Source of the DNA: Nymphaea colorata | Lineage: Eukaryota > Streptophyta > Magnoliopsida > Nymphaeales > Nymphaeaceae | Assembly: GCF_008831285.2 (NCBI RefSeq) | Contig: NW_022205289.1 | Span: 1 to 64,000 of the forward strand | DNA length: 64,000 nt | Reading direction: 5' to 3' | Shown: positions 21,000 to 32,394 of the stretch, in pieces | Numbering within the stretch: position 1 is the first letter of the stretch | How the letters are laid out: the number at the start of each line of letters is the position of its first letter | Notes under the pieces: model-generated | Seen by the model: only the letters and a program-made list of their open reading frames with translations | Told to the model about the DNA's origin: nothing | The model's database searches: none | Program-made: the position numbers and the translations under genes

Positions 21000-22065
21000 A
21001 GTTGCTTTCGACATTCGGGCATTTAGAAGCAAAGTGATTCCCACTACAGTGCCAACACTTCAATCCTTGTGGTGGCCGGAAAGGCCTATAAGTGTTGCCA
21101 TCTCACGCATTTTCACCATTGTTCTTCTGAGACCGCTGCATTAGTGTTCCCCTTTTCTACTTGTCGAGTTCTCCGATTGTTCCCACCACTTTTGTGGTTG
21201 CTGTTTGCACCCTTATTGGAATTGTAGGGCTTGTATTCAAACTTCAGCCGCCTTAAGGTATCTACCAGGCTTTTGGCCGCTGCAAGGGCACTACTCAAGT
21301 CTTTTGGGTCTTGTCGCCAGAGTTCTTGCTCCACCCATGGTTGTAATCCATTCATGAAATGGAATAGTCGATCCTCGTCAGACATTCTTGAAATTTCAAG
21401 CATCTTCGTTGTGAATGCTTGAGCATAGTCATGGATCGATCCGATCTGCTTGAGTTCCATCAATCGCCGTCTTGCAAGATATTCTATGTCTTTGGGCAGG
21501 AAATACTCGCACATCTCATGCTTGAATTCCTCCCAAGTATCAATAGTGCAGATGCCACTTTCGACGTCACTCTCCCACCTCCACCACCACAGCATGGCGT
21601 CATCCATCAGAAACATTGAGGCAGTTGTGATCTTCATTTCATCATCATGGATCTGGTTCACCTTGAGGTATTTTTCGAGATGATAGAGAAAGTTCTCGAA
21701 TTCCTTAGCATTTCGAACATCGCTGTACCTCTTTCGTCCCCTCTAGGAAGCCGATTATCCAGGGTCCTATTTCACATTCTGAGGACTTCCATCTCATCCT
21801 CCATCGCAGCTAAACAGGCTAAAACTTCTCCTAACTGAGAGTTCACCTGGTCCATATTCTGATTTGTCCCAACATTGTACTCTTCGAAGCTCCGTGCAGC
21901 TTCGGTCATGGAATGAGTCAAGGAGGCAATGGTTGTCTCGGTCGCAACCAGCCGTGCTTCCATTCCTTCATTGGTCACACTCGTCTTCTTTTGTTGACGA
22001 GTCTGTACTCCCTCCGCTACAGAATTCTGTTCATCTGCAGCCATGATGCCACAGATAGCAGCCAA
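21000..22065 (-). pseudogene. Gypsy I gag (broken)
   Basis: The N-terminal frame (22065-21772) has a coiled-coil-like stretch. The central frame (21661-21113) carries the retrotransposon gag motif with ASMFLMDDAMLWWWRW and YFLPKDIEYLARRRLMELKQ. A zinc knuckle CWHCSGNHFASKC (C-x2-C-x3-H-x4-C) is encoded near 21015-21065. The frames are separated by frameshifts. In the intact family gag forms the virus-like particle that packages the RNA. Confidence 0.85.
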
Positions 22066-22127
22066 TCATTGGATAGCTTGACACCAACCTAGCTCCCCAC
22101 GCCCCACCATGCCAGATGATCAAACTG

Positions 22128-22139
22128 GCTCTGATACCA
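22128..22139 (-). other. Primer-binding site of gypsy I (tRNA-iMet)
   Basis: The minus strand reads TGGTATCAGAGC two bases after the 5' LTR. This complements the 3' end of plant initiator tRNA-Met and is standard for plant LTR retrotransposons. Confidence 0.93.
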
Positions 22140-22141
22140 GT

Positions 22142-22537
22142 TGTCACGAGCTGACTTTCTTCAGCTCGTGTGGCCGGTGATAGCACCTTCGTCGTAAGCC
22201 TAAAGGACTCAAGAGTTTGGGAAGACTTGAGAATAACGCAGGTTCAAGGAAATCAAAGATCGCAGAAAATTTGAGGGATGCTCTTGCAATGGGCATAAAT
22301 TACATTGATCGCAAGAGTGATGTAAGCAAGGGTGTTTGGAAAGAAATCACAACTTTACTTACATAGGATGGCTGGGGCCTCTTATAGTATTCAAATGCCG
22401 ACCACCCAAAATACAGAATCCCTTATATGCATTTGGGACCGGTGGGTGGGTGTTCCATCACAGGTAAACAAAGTATAACCAAAGACATAGTAAGCAAAAG
22501 CGAAGTATGCAGAAATAGATTCAGACTTAGGGAAACA
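22142..22537 (-). repeat. 5' LTR of gypsy I
   Basis: It starts (plus) TGTCACGAGCTGAC and ends GGAAACA, followed by the target duplication AGATG. The minus-strand TATA candidate ATATAAGG lies at 22421-22428. The LTR of gypsy II (46809-47216) belongs to the same family, sharing TGTT.CCCTA.GTCT, a TTTTGG.TGGTCGGCA block and GCCATCCT.TAAGTAA. Confidence 0.93.
22421..22428 (-). promoter_or_regulatory. TATA-box candidate in gypsy I 5' LTR
   Basis: The minus strand reads GCATATAAGGGATTC. The same stretch is kept in the 3' LTR (17802-17810). It is the likely U3 promoter. Confidence 0.45.
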
Positions 22538-22542
22538 AGATG

Positions 22543-23310
22543 TGTCCTTTGTAAAAAAAGGGAAGAGTCTCCTTTTTATCTGTTTGGATGTTGCGAGTTT
22601 TCTTCTTATGTGAAGAAATATGTGGGAGGAAAATTTAATATCTTTATTCCTTCTTTAGTTCAATAAAGAAAGAGTATGATTGGTGGAGAATGAAACATTT
22701 TTGCAGTAGTTGGATAAATAAATGCTGGTGTCTCCTTTTCCCGATGATCACCTGGATGATTTGGAAAGAGATAAATGAGTGCACACTAGTTCTGAAAGAG
22801 ATAGAAGATATAAATTTTATAATCTATGGAAAGATTTCTGTTGACAATGCAGGGTGGATTCAAAAACATAAAAGATAGATGGGACTGTGGTTTCCATCAG
22901 GTATTCTATCAGATCCAGGGAAAGTGCCATCCAATGTCGATATGGTGGTAGAATCCATATGTTTTTATCGTAATCGATTGCAGGCCATTGTTATGTGCTC
23001 TAGAGAACAGGGGATAAGGAGAAAGGGGAAAACGACAGTTGGCCATGGTTGAATAGAAGGTATGTGAGCATTTCTGGATGGAGTTTGGAAAGAAAGGTCG
23101 TTTCAGGGGTTACAATCCTAGTGGTGAGGTCATTGATGTGCTTCTTTTCCCCATTCCGGAAAATTCTATAAGGTAGTGGTCTTAAAAGCTTTTCTTTTCT
23201 TTGTTTTGGATCCTTGTTGCCTTCTGTAGGCTACCTTGGGGGTTTCCTTATGTTCTTTTGGTTTCTTTACGATATCTTCAGTCATTTGTTATTTTTTAGT
23301 ATTAAAAGGG
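22543..23310 (+). pseudogene. LINE part 3: zinc-binding domain, C-terminus and 3' end
   Basis: Directly after the gypsy I duplication the sequence encodes CVLCKKREESPFYLFGCCEFSSYV (zf-RVT type). Then comes a stretch near 22690-22878 with SWINKCWCLLFPMITWMIWKEINE, the W.I.W..N conserved end of plant L1 ORF2. A T-rich 3' untranslated-like tail runs to about 23310. The join with 17520 across gypsy I restores one continuous LINE. Confidence 0.85.
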
Positions 23311-24490
23311 AGGGGGCCTACAGCCCAGCTGATTTGCATTTGAAATTGTTCCACTGTTTTCAACTATTCATGCTTTTTGAGGCCTACAGCCCAGCCTATT
23401 CATGCATTTAGTATTAAAAGGCATCGCATCCTCATGCTGTTTGAGGAGGGGGAGGCTGCGGCATCGATCAAAGGTCACCTCTGCTCCTATGAGGGAGACT
23501 GTACATCATATTTTTTTTACAAAAAAAAAGGGAGGGAGGGGAAGCTGTCACCTACATAGGGGCAGAGCCAAGTGTTACTTGATACTAAGAGAAAAAAGTG
23601 TTACTTGATACTATTTTTTTTTAAGCCATCCATCATGTTGGATCGAATTCTTAGTGATTTTGAAAATCTAAAGTCTGTATATATATATATATATATGGAT
23701 GTTGTTCGACAGCCACAAAATTTGTTAAAAAAAAGGATGCTCGTAAAACATCGAAAGGGGAGGTGATGCCACCTTCCCCATCAGCAGGAAGGGAGAAACC
23801 AGTTGCCTCACCCCTTTTTGCCAGCAGCTGCCGCCAGTAGCGTAGTACATATAGGCTGGCGTGGGCAGTTGTCCACACCACCAATAAAATTTTTATTTAT
23901 TTTTACATATTTTTACATAGATTTATTACAATTATTTACATATTTATATATGTTGTGCCCCTCTAGAAATGAGAATTTCTATAATAGTGCTCCATATCCA
24001 AAAATTTCTGGCCCCGTCAGTGCCTGCTGCTGCCTTTTGTGTCCGGTGGACCTGCCGGTGATGGAAAGGCCTCGACAGGCTTTCAGTGGTGAGGGGGCAG
24101 GTGTCCTCCCTCCCTTTGTTTACTATTTCTTCATTAAACAAAAAATCGAGGCAGTGGATGCTGTTGTGTACCCCAAGAGGTGTGCCTTGCTGGTTGCCAG
24201 TGAAGGTAGGGCAGGGGAAGTCGCCGCCCTGAGGAAACAACAGCCTGCCATACCCTCAACGGCGGGCAGATACTCTGCCAGCGAGGTTGGGCTGTGACAA
24301 CGATGGCAAGGCGCGACAGCCTCGCCCTTCTCACAGAGGCAAGGGGAGGCATCTTCTATCCCACACGATGCTAGACCACGGCGACACTATTGACTGTCAT
24401 TAAAAAAAAAAAAAAAAGAGACGTAAGTGGGTCATCCACATACCGGCCGAGCATTAAGGGATAGAATCTAGACTGGTTAAATTACCGATA
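23311..24490. other. Intergenic DNA with transposon-like debris; no supported gene
   Basis: A TA microsatellite lies at about 23677-23695. GC-rich stretches with AGGGGAGG.GA and GCCCCTC words (23520-23570, 23950-24120) resemble ends of non-autonomous DNA elements. The 164-codon frame at 23803-24297 has no recognisable domain and mixes low-complexity segments, so it is not called. Confidence 0.4.
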
Positions 24491-24494
24491 AAAA

Positions 24495-24660
24495 GGGCTT
24501 TAAAAAAATGTGAACCTCCCCATCTGTTTCTAAATACTAATTTAATTTAATGTAAAACATGTTTTAGTTAAAGTTAACTTTATATAAAATTTGAACTTTC
24601 TACAAACAAACTTTTGATGTTATATGAGCCGTTTATTTGAAGAAAACGTTATTAATATAA
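24495..24660 (+). repeat. Dispersed repeat, partner of 6640-6810
   Basis: It contains GAACCTCC, AAATACTAATTTAATTTAATGTAAA, CATGTTTTAG and TTTTGATGTTATATGAGCC in the order seen on the opposite strand at 6640-6810. Confidence 0.6.
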
Positions 24661-25124
24661 AAACTGATCAACTTAATATATATTTCTCAATAAATCGTTC
24701 TTAAGATCATATCTACAAGGTTAGATTGATAAAATAATATTTTAATAATTAATGGATCCAGCTTTAATCCTTTACCCAAGCGGTCTAAATATTTGCTAGT
24801 TTTAAGTAGATGCACATTCATATGCACACTATTGCTGGAAGTAGTGAAAGGTCTTTTGTGGTATTCTTGGGTTGCATACAATATCAATGATGACATATAA
24901 ATATGTGCCATTGTAAAGTCTTTAGTGGCACTTTTGATCTGCCATCAAATATAGATGGCATGTGGTGTGTCTCACTGAATGGTCAGTAGTGGTGTTTTAT
25001 AGTTGTCATGGATTAATATATTAAATTTGTGTCACTAATGCTTTTCAATGGCATTTATTCCTTAAACATGCAGAGCTATTAGTTTCAATCTGCAGTGACA
25101 AATAGAATAGATTCTATGAACAGT
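24661..25124. other. Intergenic DNA, nothing firm
   Basis: AGTGGC/GTGACA-type words near 24920-25100 faintly recall CACTA subterminal repeats, but no terminus is present. Confidence 0.35.
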
Positions 25125-25300
25125 AGGGGTGGAACTAAGGGGCTGGCAAGGGCGGCAGCCCCCCTCAAAAAAAAAAAACATGTAAATTTTAAAAAATGAT
25201 TTATCCTATATAAAATTTTTGAAAAATCATATTTCTTCTCCTGCTAAAATTTTGAAACTACAATTTGACCACTTTCATCTAGAATTTATTGGAGAAAAAA
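25125..25300. mobile_element. Fragment of a GGGGTGGARC-type dispersed element
   Basis: The order GTAGGGGTGGAACTAAGG, GGCAGCCCCC, GATTTATCCTATATAAAATT, TTTTGAAACTACAATTTG recurs at 56150-56300. Related pieces occur at 32885-33003, 36930-37075 and 37385-37580. No coding sequence is seen. The superfamily is uncertain. Confidence 0.6.
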
Positions 25301-26991
25301 TACGGCGGCTGTTGTTTATATGGTCAAAAAAAGTTTGTGATTCCTATCCACAAGAGAATCAATGTAAAAATCTAATATAATAAGGATGTAATTTAATTAA
25401 GAATATAAAAGGAGGCCAGTATCCAAGTTCTCTTTATAAATGACTGACAATAGCATCTCCCTACAACCAATCCCAGCTTCAAATTTTACAAAACTAGTAC
25501 CTTTTTTTGTTTTGCAACTCATTATAGATAAACATGAAGAAATAGTGAAAAGTAAATTCTTTATCATTATCAACATTTGCACATAACTTTTCGCTTTTAC
25601 ATTTAGTGCGTTACACCCTCTATCACATAGAAAATAAATCTTATATATGTAATTTTAGTTAGAAAATCAAACCAACCATAGATACATGAGAAGAGGAACT
25701 TCATAAATTGCTGTAGACTTGAATTGCTGAATTGCAAAGGAAACAATTTGCAACTGTTTCATGAATATATTGTAAAGATTTGGATAAGATTCTTGGAACA
25801 CTTATTAAAATGTTTCATGAGTTTACCCCATTTTTAGTATATTCAAATACCAACTACAATTACCAAGCAGCCCTTGAATGTCTGAATAACTTAAGAAGCC
25901 AAATTAAAAACCCTCTTCCAGATGTTCTAAGTCAGCAAAAATGAATGTTGAGTTCTGGCCACAATGAAAGGATGCCAAAAAGCATGAAGACCAGATCGGT
26001 CGATACAAACATGAAGAAACAAGCTTTCAGTTCAGTTTCTGGAAAAAGAAAGAATAATCAACGTCTTAAATGTAGAAAAAATTCAAGAAAATCACATAAG
26101 CAAGATTTCAGTTCAGTTTCTGGAAAAAAAAAGAATAATCAACATCTTAAATGTAGAAAAGATTCAACAAAAGCAAATATGAACCATGTCATTCTATAGA
26201 ACAACACAGAATCATAATAACCCTTCAAGCTCCCCAGAATTCAGAATCTTCAATTGCTTACGCCATTTTCATCATTTACCTTCAAATAAAGAGAAAAAAA
26301 GCCATCAATCAATTCAGATTAATGGAAAAAATAAATGGGCATAAAATCAAAACTTAAAAAAGAAGGGAAAAGGAGTTGTGATTCATTCTGTTTTGAAAAA
26401 AGAATATGGGGAAAAGAGGGTTCCATCGATCAGTGTTGCAGACGAGGGATTGATTTACTGCAAAGAAGCATCCTGGCGAGTTTTTGGGTGCCTAGATGGT
26501 CACTTCGATCTAGAGTAAGTTGAGTTCACCCAAGTTCATGGGGCTGCCTCATATAAGTAGACCCAGGTCCATGAAAATCTAACTATAAATTTAAAGTTTT
26601 AGATTATCCTCGTGGGTGCATGCTCTATGGAGACCAGTGATAGCCGAGCATACATAATGTAGAAGAAGAAGAAAATGAAATAGTGCACATGGCTTTGGAT
26701 ATGAACCGAAGGAAGGCCAAAGTTGCAGGGAGAAAAAAGATGGTGGAGGAGCTTTATAGTGTGAAAATTGTTTCCTATTCACTGGCGGTGTTCCGACACC
26801 AGAAACAATGCTTTCTTTAATGGCTTCTGTCACTCGTGGAAGGTGGTCGTGGCTCTTCAACAGCATCCAGTGGCCATCAAAATTTCCAAACAATTGTCGT
26901 AGTTGCCAACCAAAAGCCCAAAACACTATTTTCCAGTGGCATTCTCCTTCCTTCCGGTGGCAAAGAAAAATAATTCTTCAATGATGCATCA
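25301..26991. other. AT-rich intergenic DNA with one 81-bp duplication
   Basis: No recognisable gene. Apart from the tandem pair at 26020-26181, the open frames here (for example the minus frame 26591-26926, 111 codons) have no identifiable domain. Confidence 0.45.
26020..26181 (+). repeat. Tandem pair of 81-bp units, open in one frame
   Basis: CAAGCTTTCAGTTCAGTTTC at 26020 is repeated as CAAGATTTCAGTTCAGTTTC at 26101. The 81-bp period keeps one frame open (25945-26199, 84 codons), giving a twice-repeated 27-residue basic peptide (FSSVSGK.KNNQ.LKCRK). It is probably a non-coding duplication, as no flanking coding signal is seen. Confidence 0.6.
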
Positions 26992-27451
26992 TAGCAATGT
27001 GAATACATCTGATTTGGATCGGCTATCTAACTAAAATGATTCGAAACAAATTGGATATGGAAAAAAATTTAATATCCGACAAAGAAATCAGATCAGATTT
27101 GGATTTAGGAAATGACATCTGATAAATGTCTGATGCGGACTTGGATGTACATAAATATCTAATTGGATTCGGAAACTGATTCAGATTGGATTTAGTTTTG
27201 AATAAATATTCCATATCTAATGCTCTTATATTTTGAAAATTGGCAAAATTCAGTTCAAAATTCGGATTCAGATATTACTATAAAAATTGGATTCAGATTG
27301 TGAAATCGAATTTTGGATTCAGATTGGGATATGACTTTTCTTCATTCATATTAAAATCTGATTCCGGATTCGAATCAGAATATGTTAATATCCGAAAAAG
27401 TAGGTATGATGAAGGGTATATCTCATTCGAATCCAATCCGTCGGCATCCCA
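26992..27451. mobile_element. hAT MITE family 1, degenerate copy
   Basis: The left end TAGCAATGTGAATAC and right end CCGTCGGCATCCC are mutated forms of the 16684-17121 termini. The interior shares GAATATGTTAATATCCGAAAAAG and many GGATTCAGAT words. It is inverted relative to that copy. No clear target duplication remains. Confidence 0.75.
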
Positions 27452-27787
27452 TCGCAGCATTGCTTCAATTTTATTCAAAATCATATTTCTTGTACTCGAT
27501 CATCAATGGTTTGGAGCATTGGATTCAATTCTTTTGTATTTGAGCTAACAGGATTGTGTCTATTTAGATTTGGATTTGGGCTTTATCTTTTAAAGCTGAA
27601 TTTGGATCTGATAGCATAAGATCCCAAAATTAAACATAACCGGGTTGAATCTTTAGTAGATCGAATTTGGCTACGAAGGAATCATTTTTTAACTAGATCC
27701 AGTTAAATGGATTCAAAATCAGGTTGATAATCAGATATATCCAACCTAATTAATTCCTTACGCATGAATTATCGTCAACAGAAAGGA

Positions 27788-27946
27788 ACTCTCTCTCTCT
27801 CTCTCTCTCTCTCTCCGTTTGCAAATTTTTTTTCCTCCCATTCTTTTTTTTCCATTTTCATGTGTAAAGAGAGAGAGAGAAAGACAGACAGACAGAGGGA
27901 GAGAGAGAAAATGGGAGGAGAAAATTTTTGAGAGAGAGAGAGAGAG
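27788..27946. repeat. Hairpin with CT and GA arms
   Basis: A (CT)n run plus GCAAATTTTTTTTCCTCCCA at 27788-27840 pairs with TGGGAGGAGAAAATTTTTGAG plus a (GA)n run at 27912-27946. The loop is ~70 bp and includes GACAGACAGACAGA. Open frames here are low-complexity shadows. Confidence 0.75.
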
Positions 27947-28052
27947 GCAGAAGGCATGCTGCAAGGAATAAAGGGAGATCTCTCTCTTTTTGTCTATCTC
28001 AACACCCTTTTTCCACTGATGGAATGTAGTGACCAGAATCAATGACTTGCTA

Positions 28053-28268
28053 GCACTGCACACGAGCCCAGCTCGAATTGGCTCCACTCAGAAAACTCAA
28101 GCTTGAGGTCCACCTCGACTCATTGAGCTCGGTTATGCTAAGTATGACTCGTTTCTTTTAATTTATTTAACTCAATCGAGTCGTTTATAAACATGCAGAG
28201 TTGGAGTCTGTGTTTTGACGAGCGTTTTCGAGTCGAGCTCAAGCTGGCTTGACTCGTTGTGGAGCCCT
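28053..28268. mobile_element. hAT MITE family 2 (AGCTCGAG-rich), 216 bp
   Basis: An exact 8-bp target duplication ACTTGCTA lies at 28045-28052 and 28269-28276. The termini GCACTGCACACGAGC and GTTGTGGAGCCCT are imperfect inverted repeats. The interior is rich in GAGTCGAGCTCAAG. It is non-coding. Confidence 0.85.
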
Positions 28269-28660
28269 ACTTGCTATGAAGAAAAAAAGTCCAGTGATCG
28301 ACAGCTGCCCCTCTTTTCAGGTTTATATCACATCTGCGCCCTTCGCTTGTTTACCTATCTGTTATTCTCTCTCTTTCCTCTTTTTGTGCATTTAAGTGAA
28401 TATTACATTGCTTGTTCATTGGGTTACTTTCAAACTTTTCAATTTTTTTTCTTGTGGGGCAAAGGAGCATCATTTAAGTGACGGAATATATAAAAGAATT
28501 TGCTCTGAAATGTGGATGGTGTAAGTGAAACAACCATTGCCACGAAGGAAAACTTGAATCAATTTCTAACATGGCTAGTATCACAATGTGTGTTTACAAA
28601 AAAATATTTTAAACAATATTTGAACATCCTAATATTTAGTAAGCGTCAAACTAATATGAA

Positions 28661-29156
28661 TAATGATGTCAACGAATCATATTCAAATTGGATATACTCT
28701 TAACTTATCCATTTATCAGATATCCAAATATTCAGATTCAAATACAAACAAGGAAAAGTCATATCCGAATCCAAATCCAAAATCCAATTTCACTATCTGT
28801 ATCCCATTTTAAAATTCATATCTGAATTCGAATCCTAGTCCAAATTCTGAACCGAATTTAACCGACTTTCAAAATGTAAAAGCATTGGATATAGGATATT
28901 TGTTGAACTGAATCCATATCCGAATCCGATCGGATGTCATTTCTTAAATCTGAATCCAATCCGATTACTTAATCGGATATTAATTTTTTTTTTTTGGAAA
29001 CGGTTCGATATTTGTTGAACTGAATCCATATCCAAATCCGATCAGATATCATTTCTTAAATCTGAATCCAATCCGATTACTTAATCGGATATTAATTTTT
29101 TCTTGGAAACGGTTCGGTAGGATATCTAATCCAAATTGAACATAATGGCATCCCTA
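28661..29156. mobile_element. hAT MITE family 1, copy with exact target duplication
   Basis: The termini are TAATGATGTCAACG and TAATGGCATCCCTA. The flanking 8-bp duplication AATATGAA is exact (28653-28660 and 29157-29164). An internal ~111-bp tandem duplication (28895 and 29006, GATATTTGTTGAACTG) enlarges this copy. Confidence 0.93.
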
Positions 29157-29509
29157 AATATGAATCATGTTTCAATTCCAGTTATTTTTATCAAAGTTTT
29201 CATGATAATGTTATAAGCAGCATTCGAAAAAACATTGTTTGGTTAAAGTCAAAAAATGATTAATGACATTTTAGTAATACATGTACGATATAAGAAACAA
29301 TTTGGAGCATCATAAATGTATCTGAAACTGTTTAACCCAATGTTATCACGATTGCTTGTGGAACCAAATCAGCCGAGCCACCTATTATGGAGTACTGAAT
29401 CGGTCGATTTAGCGTTTCAGCCAAATTAGTAAAAAATATTAAAGAATTATTTTTGAAAAAGCAAATAAAGCTTATAAATATATATAAGTTAATTAAAATT
29501 AATACATGT

Positions 29510-29735
29510 ATGTAAGAACTCGATCGTTTAAACTTGATTCTGTTAGACTACATAATGAATGTTGGATTATAATGAGAGAAAGTTGAACAAGTACTGACTA
29601 AATGAGTTAAAAAACCGGACATGTTTAGCATAAGCAAGCTAAATGAGTTAAGTTCAAGCTCAAGCTTTTAGTTTTCTGACTTGAGTCAATCTCAAGCCGG
29701 CCCAACTCGAACTCGACGCGACTCATGTGCAGCCC
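29510..29735. mobile_element. Fragment of hAT MITE family 2
   Basis: CAAGCTCAAGCTTTTAG, CTCAAGCCGGCCCAACTCGA and the end CATGTGCAGCCCTA match family 2. The left terminus is not identifiable. Confidence 0.55.
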
Positions 29736-29993
29736 TACCAACTAACAAGTTATTGGCTGCCATCACTACTTTCTATCTCGGCCACTCTTGGCCGTCTCTA
29801 AGAACACTTGTTGGCTACTGAATCTCCACAGTTGATTTAACGTGACTACAAGTTCAAACGCTACCTATAATGAACGATCCCCATTGAATCATACGAGTCT
29901 GATCCTTCACCTAAACCCATAGATCGGGACCTAAATTGCCATTAATTTAGTGCTTCGACTTAAATGAAGAGCATATAGAGATCTAGGGATGTC

Positions 29994-30543
29994 AATGGAT
30001 TGGATTTAGACTAGAATGCGACCCAACTACTTCAAAAAGTTGGATCTAGAAGAAAAAAGTCATCCGAATAAAAATCTCATTGGCTTCGGATTGAACAAAT
30101 GACTTGATCTGATTGTATTGAGATTCAGATTCAGTTTTAGAGAAATATTCTATTTGATTTAAATTTAGATTGAATTTTAATAAATGTCTATCCGATATCC
30201 ATTTATTCTGGAAGTCGATTCTTAAAATGTCAATTACTCTGGTTCGAATGATTAGTTGTTTATTTAGAAGTCGGATTTGAATATAGATACTAATTAAAAA
30301 GTCAAATTCATATAAAATTCAGATTATGAATATAAAAGTTAGATTGAAATGTTTCTACATTTGAATTCGAATTCAAGTACGTGGACCATATCCAATAAAC
30401 CAGATATTTATAATTTGTGTATGGTTTCCAAATTTTTTCGGTTCTTAATAAAAGGTGGGAGCCTACTGCTGGTCAGTTTTCATTGGAAATTGGACATTAT
30501 GAAACGATGCATGTGGTTCAAATCCAATTTGTTGGCATCCAAA
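29994..30543. mobile_element. hAT MITE family 1, long degenerate copy
   Basis: The left end TAGGGATGTCAATGGATTGG is well kept and the right end reads TTGTTGGCATCC. The interior has GGATTTAGA/ATTCAGATT words. The target duplication is unclear, and the right end directly abuts the CACTA-like element. Confidence 0.75.
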
Positions 30544-32326
30544 GGCTTAGATCACAAAAAAAAACAAAAGCATTATTGAGATGACAAAAAACGTCAATTA
30601 AAATTGTCAAAACCACCATGAATATTTTTATTGATGGATGCACATCCATCAGTGTAGATTGTGTCGTTGAATGCTAACGGCTGTTGCTGTTAGTGTATTG
30701 CATTGGGTTTAATGACACTTGCTTACATCTGTCAGTAAGTTGTACACTTATTCTGACAATCGTGAACATCATGTATTGCTGAGGATTTACTGACACACAC
30801 CCACAGCCATTATTAAAGTCCACCAGATATACTAACAACTGGCTACCGTCAATGCACTTTTTACTAAAGGAAATACCCATCAGAAGAATTTATATTTAAT
30901 ATTGATGATCACTTCCTGTCAGTAATAGCTATTTTATGGACGCTAAATTGCATTTTTACTGATGTGAGATACCTGTCTGTAAAAATTTATAATATGTTTC
31001 ATATTATACTATATTATGTACAACCTGAAAAATAGGAATACAAAAAGCCTTGCCCGATATCAATAACAGAACAAAGATGCAATCAATGTATTATACAGAA
31101 CATATTACTGATCAACATACAAATGAATGATATTATCTTTAATAACAAGTATATAGGTATGAATAAGTCTAACAAGGTTTTTGATACACAAAGTCCATCT
31201 TAGATATTCCAATGGTATTTGATACACAAAGTCCTTAACCACTATATTCGTCCAGCTATCTTATGCTTTGTTTGGACATTCCCTTCTATCCTTATATTTA
31301 GCGTTCATAGGCAAATGATCTAGTCATTAAATCTAGGAAACAACAAAAACATTTCAACCGAGCCTTCGATGCTACCTATTGCATGCCTTGTGAATCTGGT
31401 TATATGCACCATACTGGTGCATGAATTTTCGTGCGTTAGTATGATTAAGGACTAAAATACCCTTAATTCACATAGAAAAAGAAAACTTTTTGTAAAGACA
31501 AAATTGAAAATAGAAAAAATTTAAAAGACTATAGAAGACATTTCTTTTTAATAAATTACCAAAATGTCCTTCCCTGCTTTACTCTCCAAGCCTTGTTGCT
31601 AGAGTTGGGCATTGGGCTGGCATGGCCGGTTCATTCTTGGCTGCTAGAGCTGCTGGGTTAACTTCTTCATGAGGCAGACGTGAGGCAGACGTGAGGCAGA
31701 CGGACATGCTAGAATAAGTGGATGCAGGCAAGGTTTGAGAAGGGCGTAGGCCCATACTGAGGTCTGGACCATGAGACAGCCTCCTTGAAAACGCCCATGA
31801 TGGCTCTTGTCAAGTGTGGCAGGTTGCAGCCGATTCAAGGGTAGATAAATAGATGCAGGTGAAGCCGGGATGACATCAACCCATTCCCCTTAAAATGGGC
31901 CTTCTTCTCAAGCCCAACGAGTGGGCAACCTACTGGTGTACGTCTTCTTGCATAATCCATTGTAGAAGGCCTGACAATATCATGAGGGTTCCGAATATCA
32001 TGCCAGTCGGCAAGTAGTGATTGCCTTGACTAGAGGGAGGCGTGAAGACACATGAAGGATGCTCAGACGGGTCTTTGACCATTGCTTCAATCTCGTATGC
32101 TTGCTAGTGGTGGTTGAAGCTGCCAACATGTAAGGTCATGGTGGCTCTCGCTTTCAGAGTCACCCAGCGACTTAAGTAAAACTATTGAATCTAACATCAC
32201 AGACAATTAAAAGAAAAACAAAGAAAAAAAAAGATGAGCATTTTTTAGTTAACACATTTTTCTTTTTGTTTTTCTCTCAATTTTTATCTATTTTCAAAGA
32301 ATGACCTTGGTTAGATGGTGGAGTCA

Positions 32327-32330
<4 letters not shown>

Positions 32331-32385
<55 letters not shown>

Positions 32386-32390
32386 TATAT
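32331..32390. repeat. (AT)n microsatellite
   Basis: About 26 uninterrupted AT dinucleotides, followed by AGATATAT. Confidence 0.95.
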
Positions 32391-32394
32391 AAAC

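Larger units (their letters stand above)
17521..22537 (-). mobile_element. Full-length Ty3/gypsy LTR retrotransposon (gypsy I), ~5.0 kb
   Basis: Two LTRs (TG...CA) of 401 and 396 bp, a 5-bp target duplication AGATG (17516-17520 and 22538-22542), a tRNA-Met primer site and a polypurine tract define the element. The minus-strand order is gag, protease, RT, RNase H, integrase, which is Ty3/gypsy. The small size and integrase C-terminus resemble plant chromoviruses such as the Reina lineage (inference). No chromodomain was recognised before the PPT. All frames are broken, and the LTRs differ at roughly one base in eight by eye, so the insertion is old. It interrupts the LINE. Confidence 0.95.

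Noticed and set aside
22125-22140. tRNA gene fragment near the gypsy LTR
   Set aside because: The tRNA-Met match is the 12-base primer-binding site next to an LTR; no cloverleaf sequence surrounds it. The same holds at 47219 and 57705. No tRNA or rRNA gene was found in the window.
23299-23420. Direct repeat AGTATTAAAAGG at 23299 and 23409 as the LINE target duplication
   Set aside because: Both copies lie on the 3' side of the LINE and no copy was found at its 5' edge, so it cannot be the duplication.
23803-24297. 164-codon open frame
   Set aside because: No recognisable domain. It mixes AT-rich and transposon-end-like stretches, and the opposite strand is equally open.
24820-25110. Second CACTA element
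   Set aside because: GTGGC and GTGACA words are suggestive, but no CACTACAAAA terminus is present on either strand.
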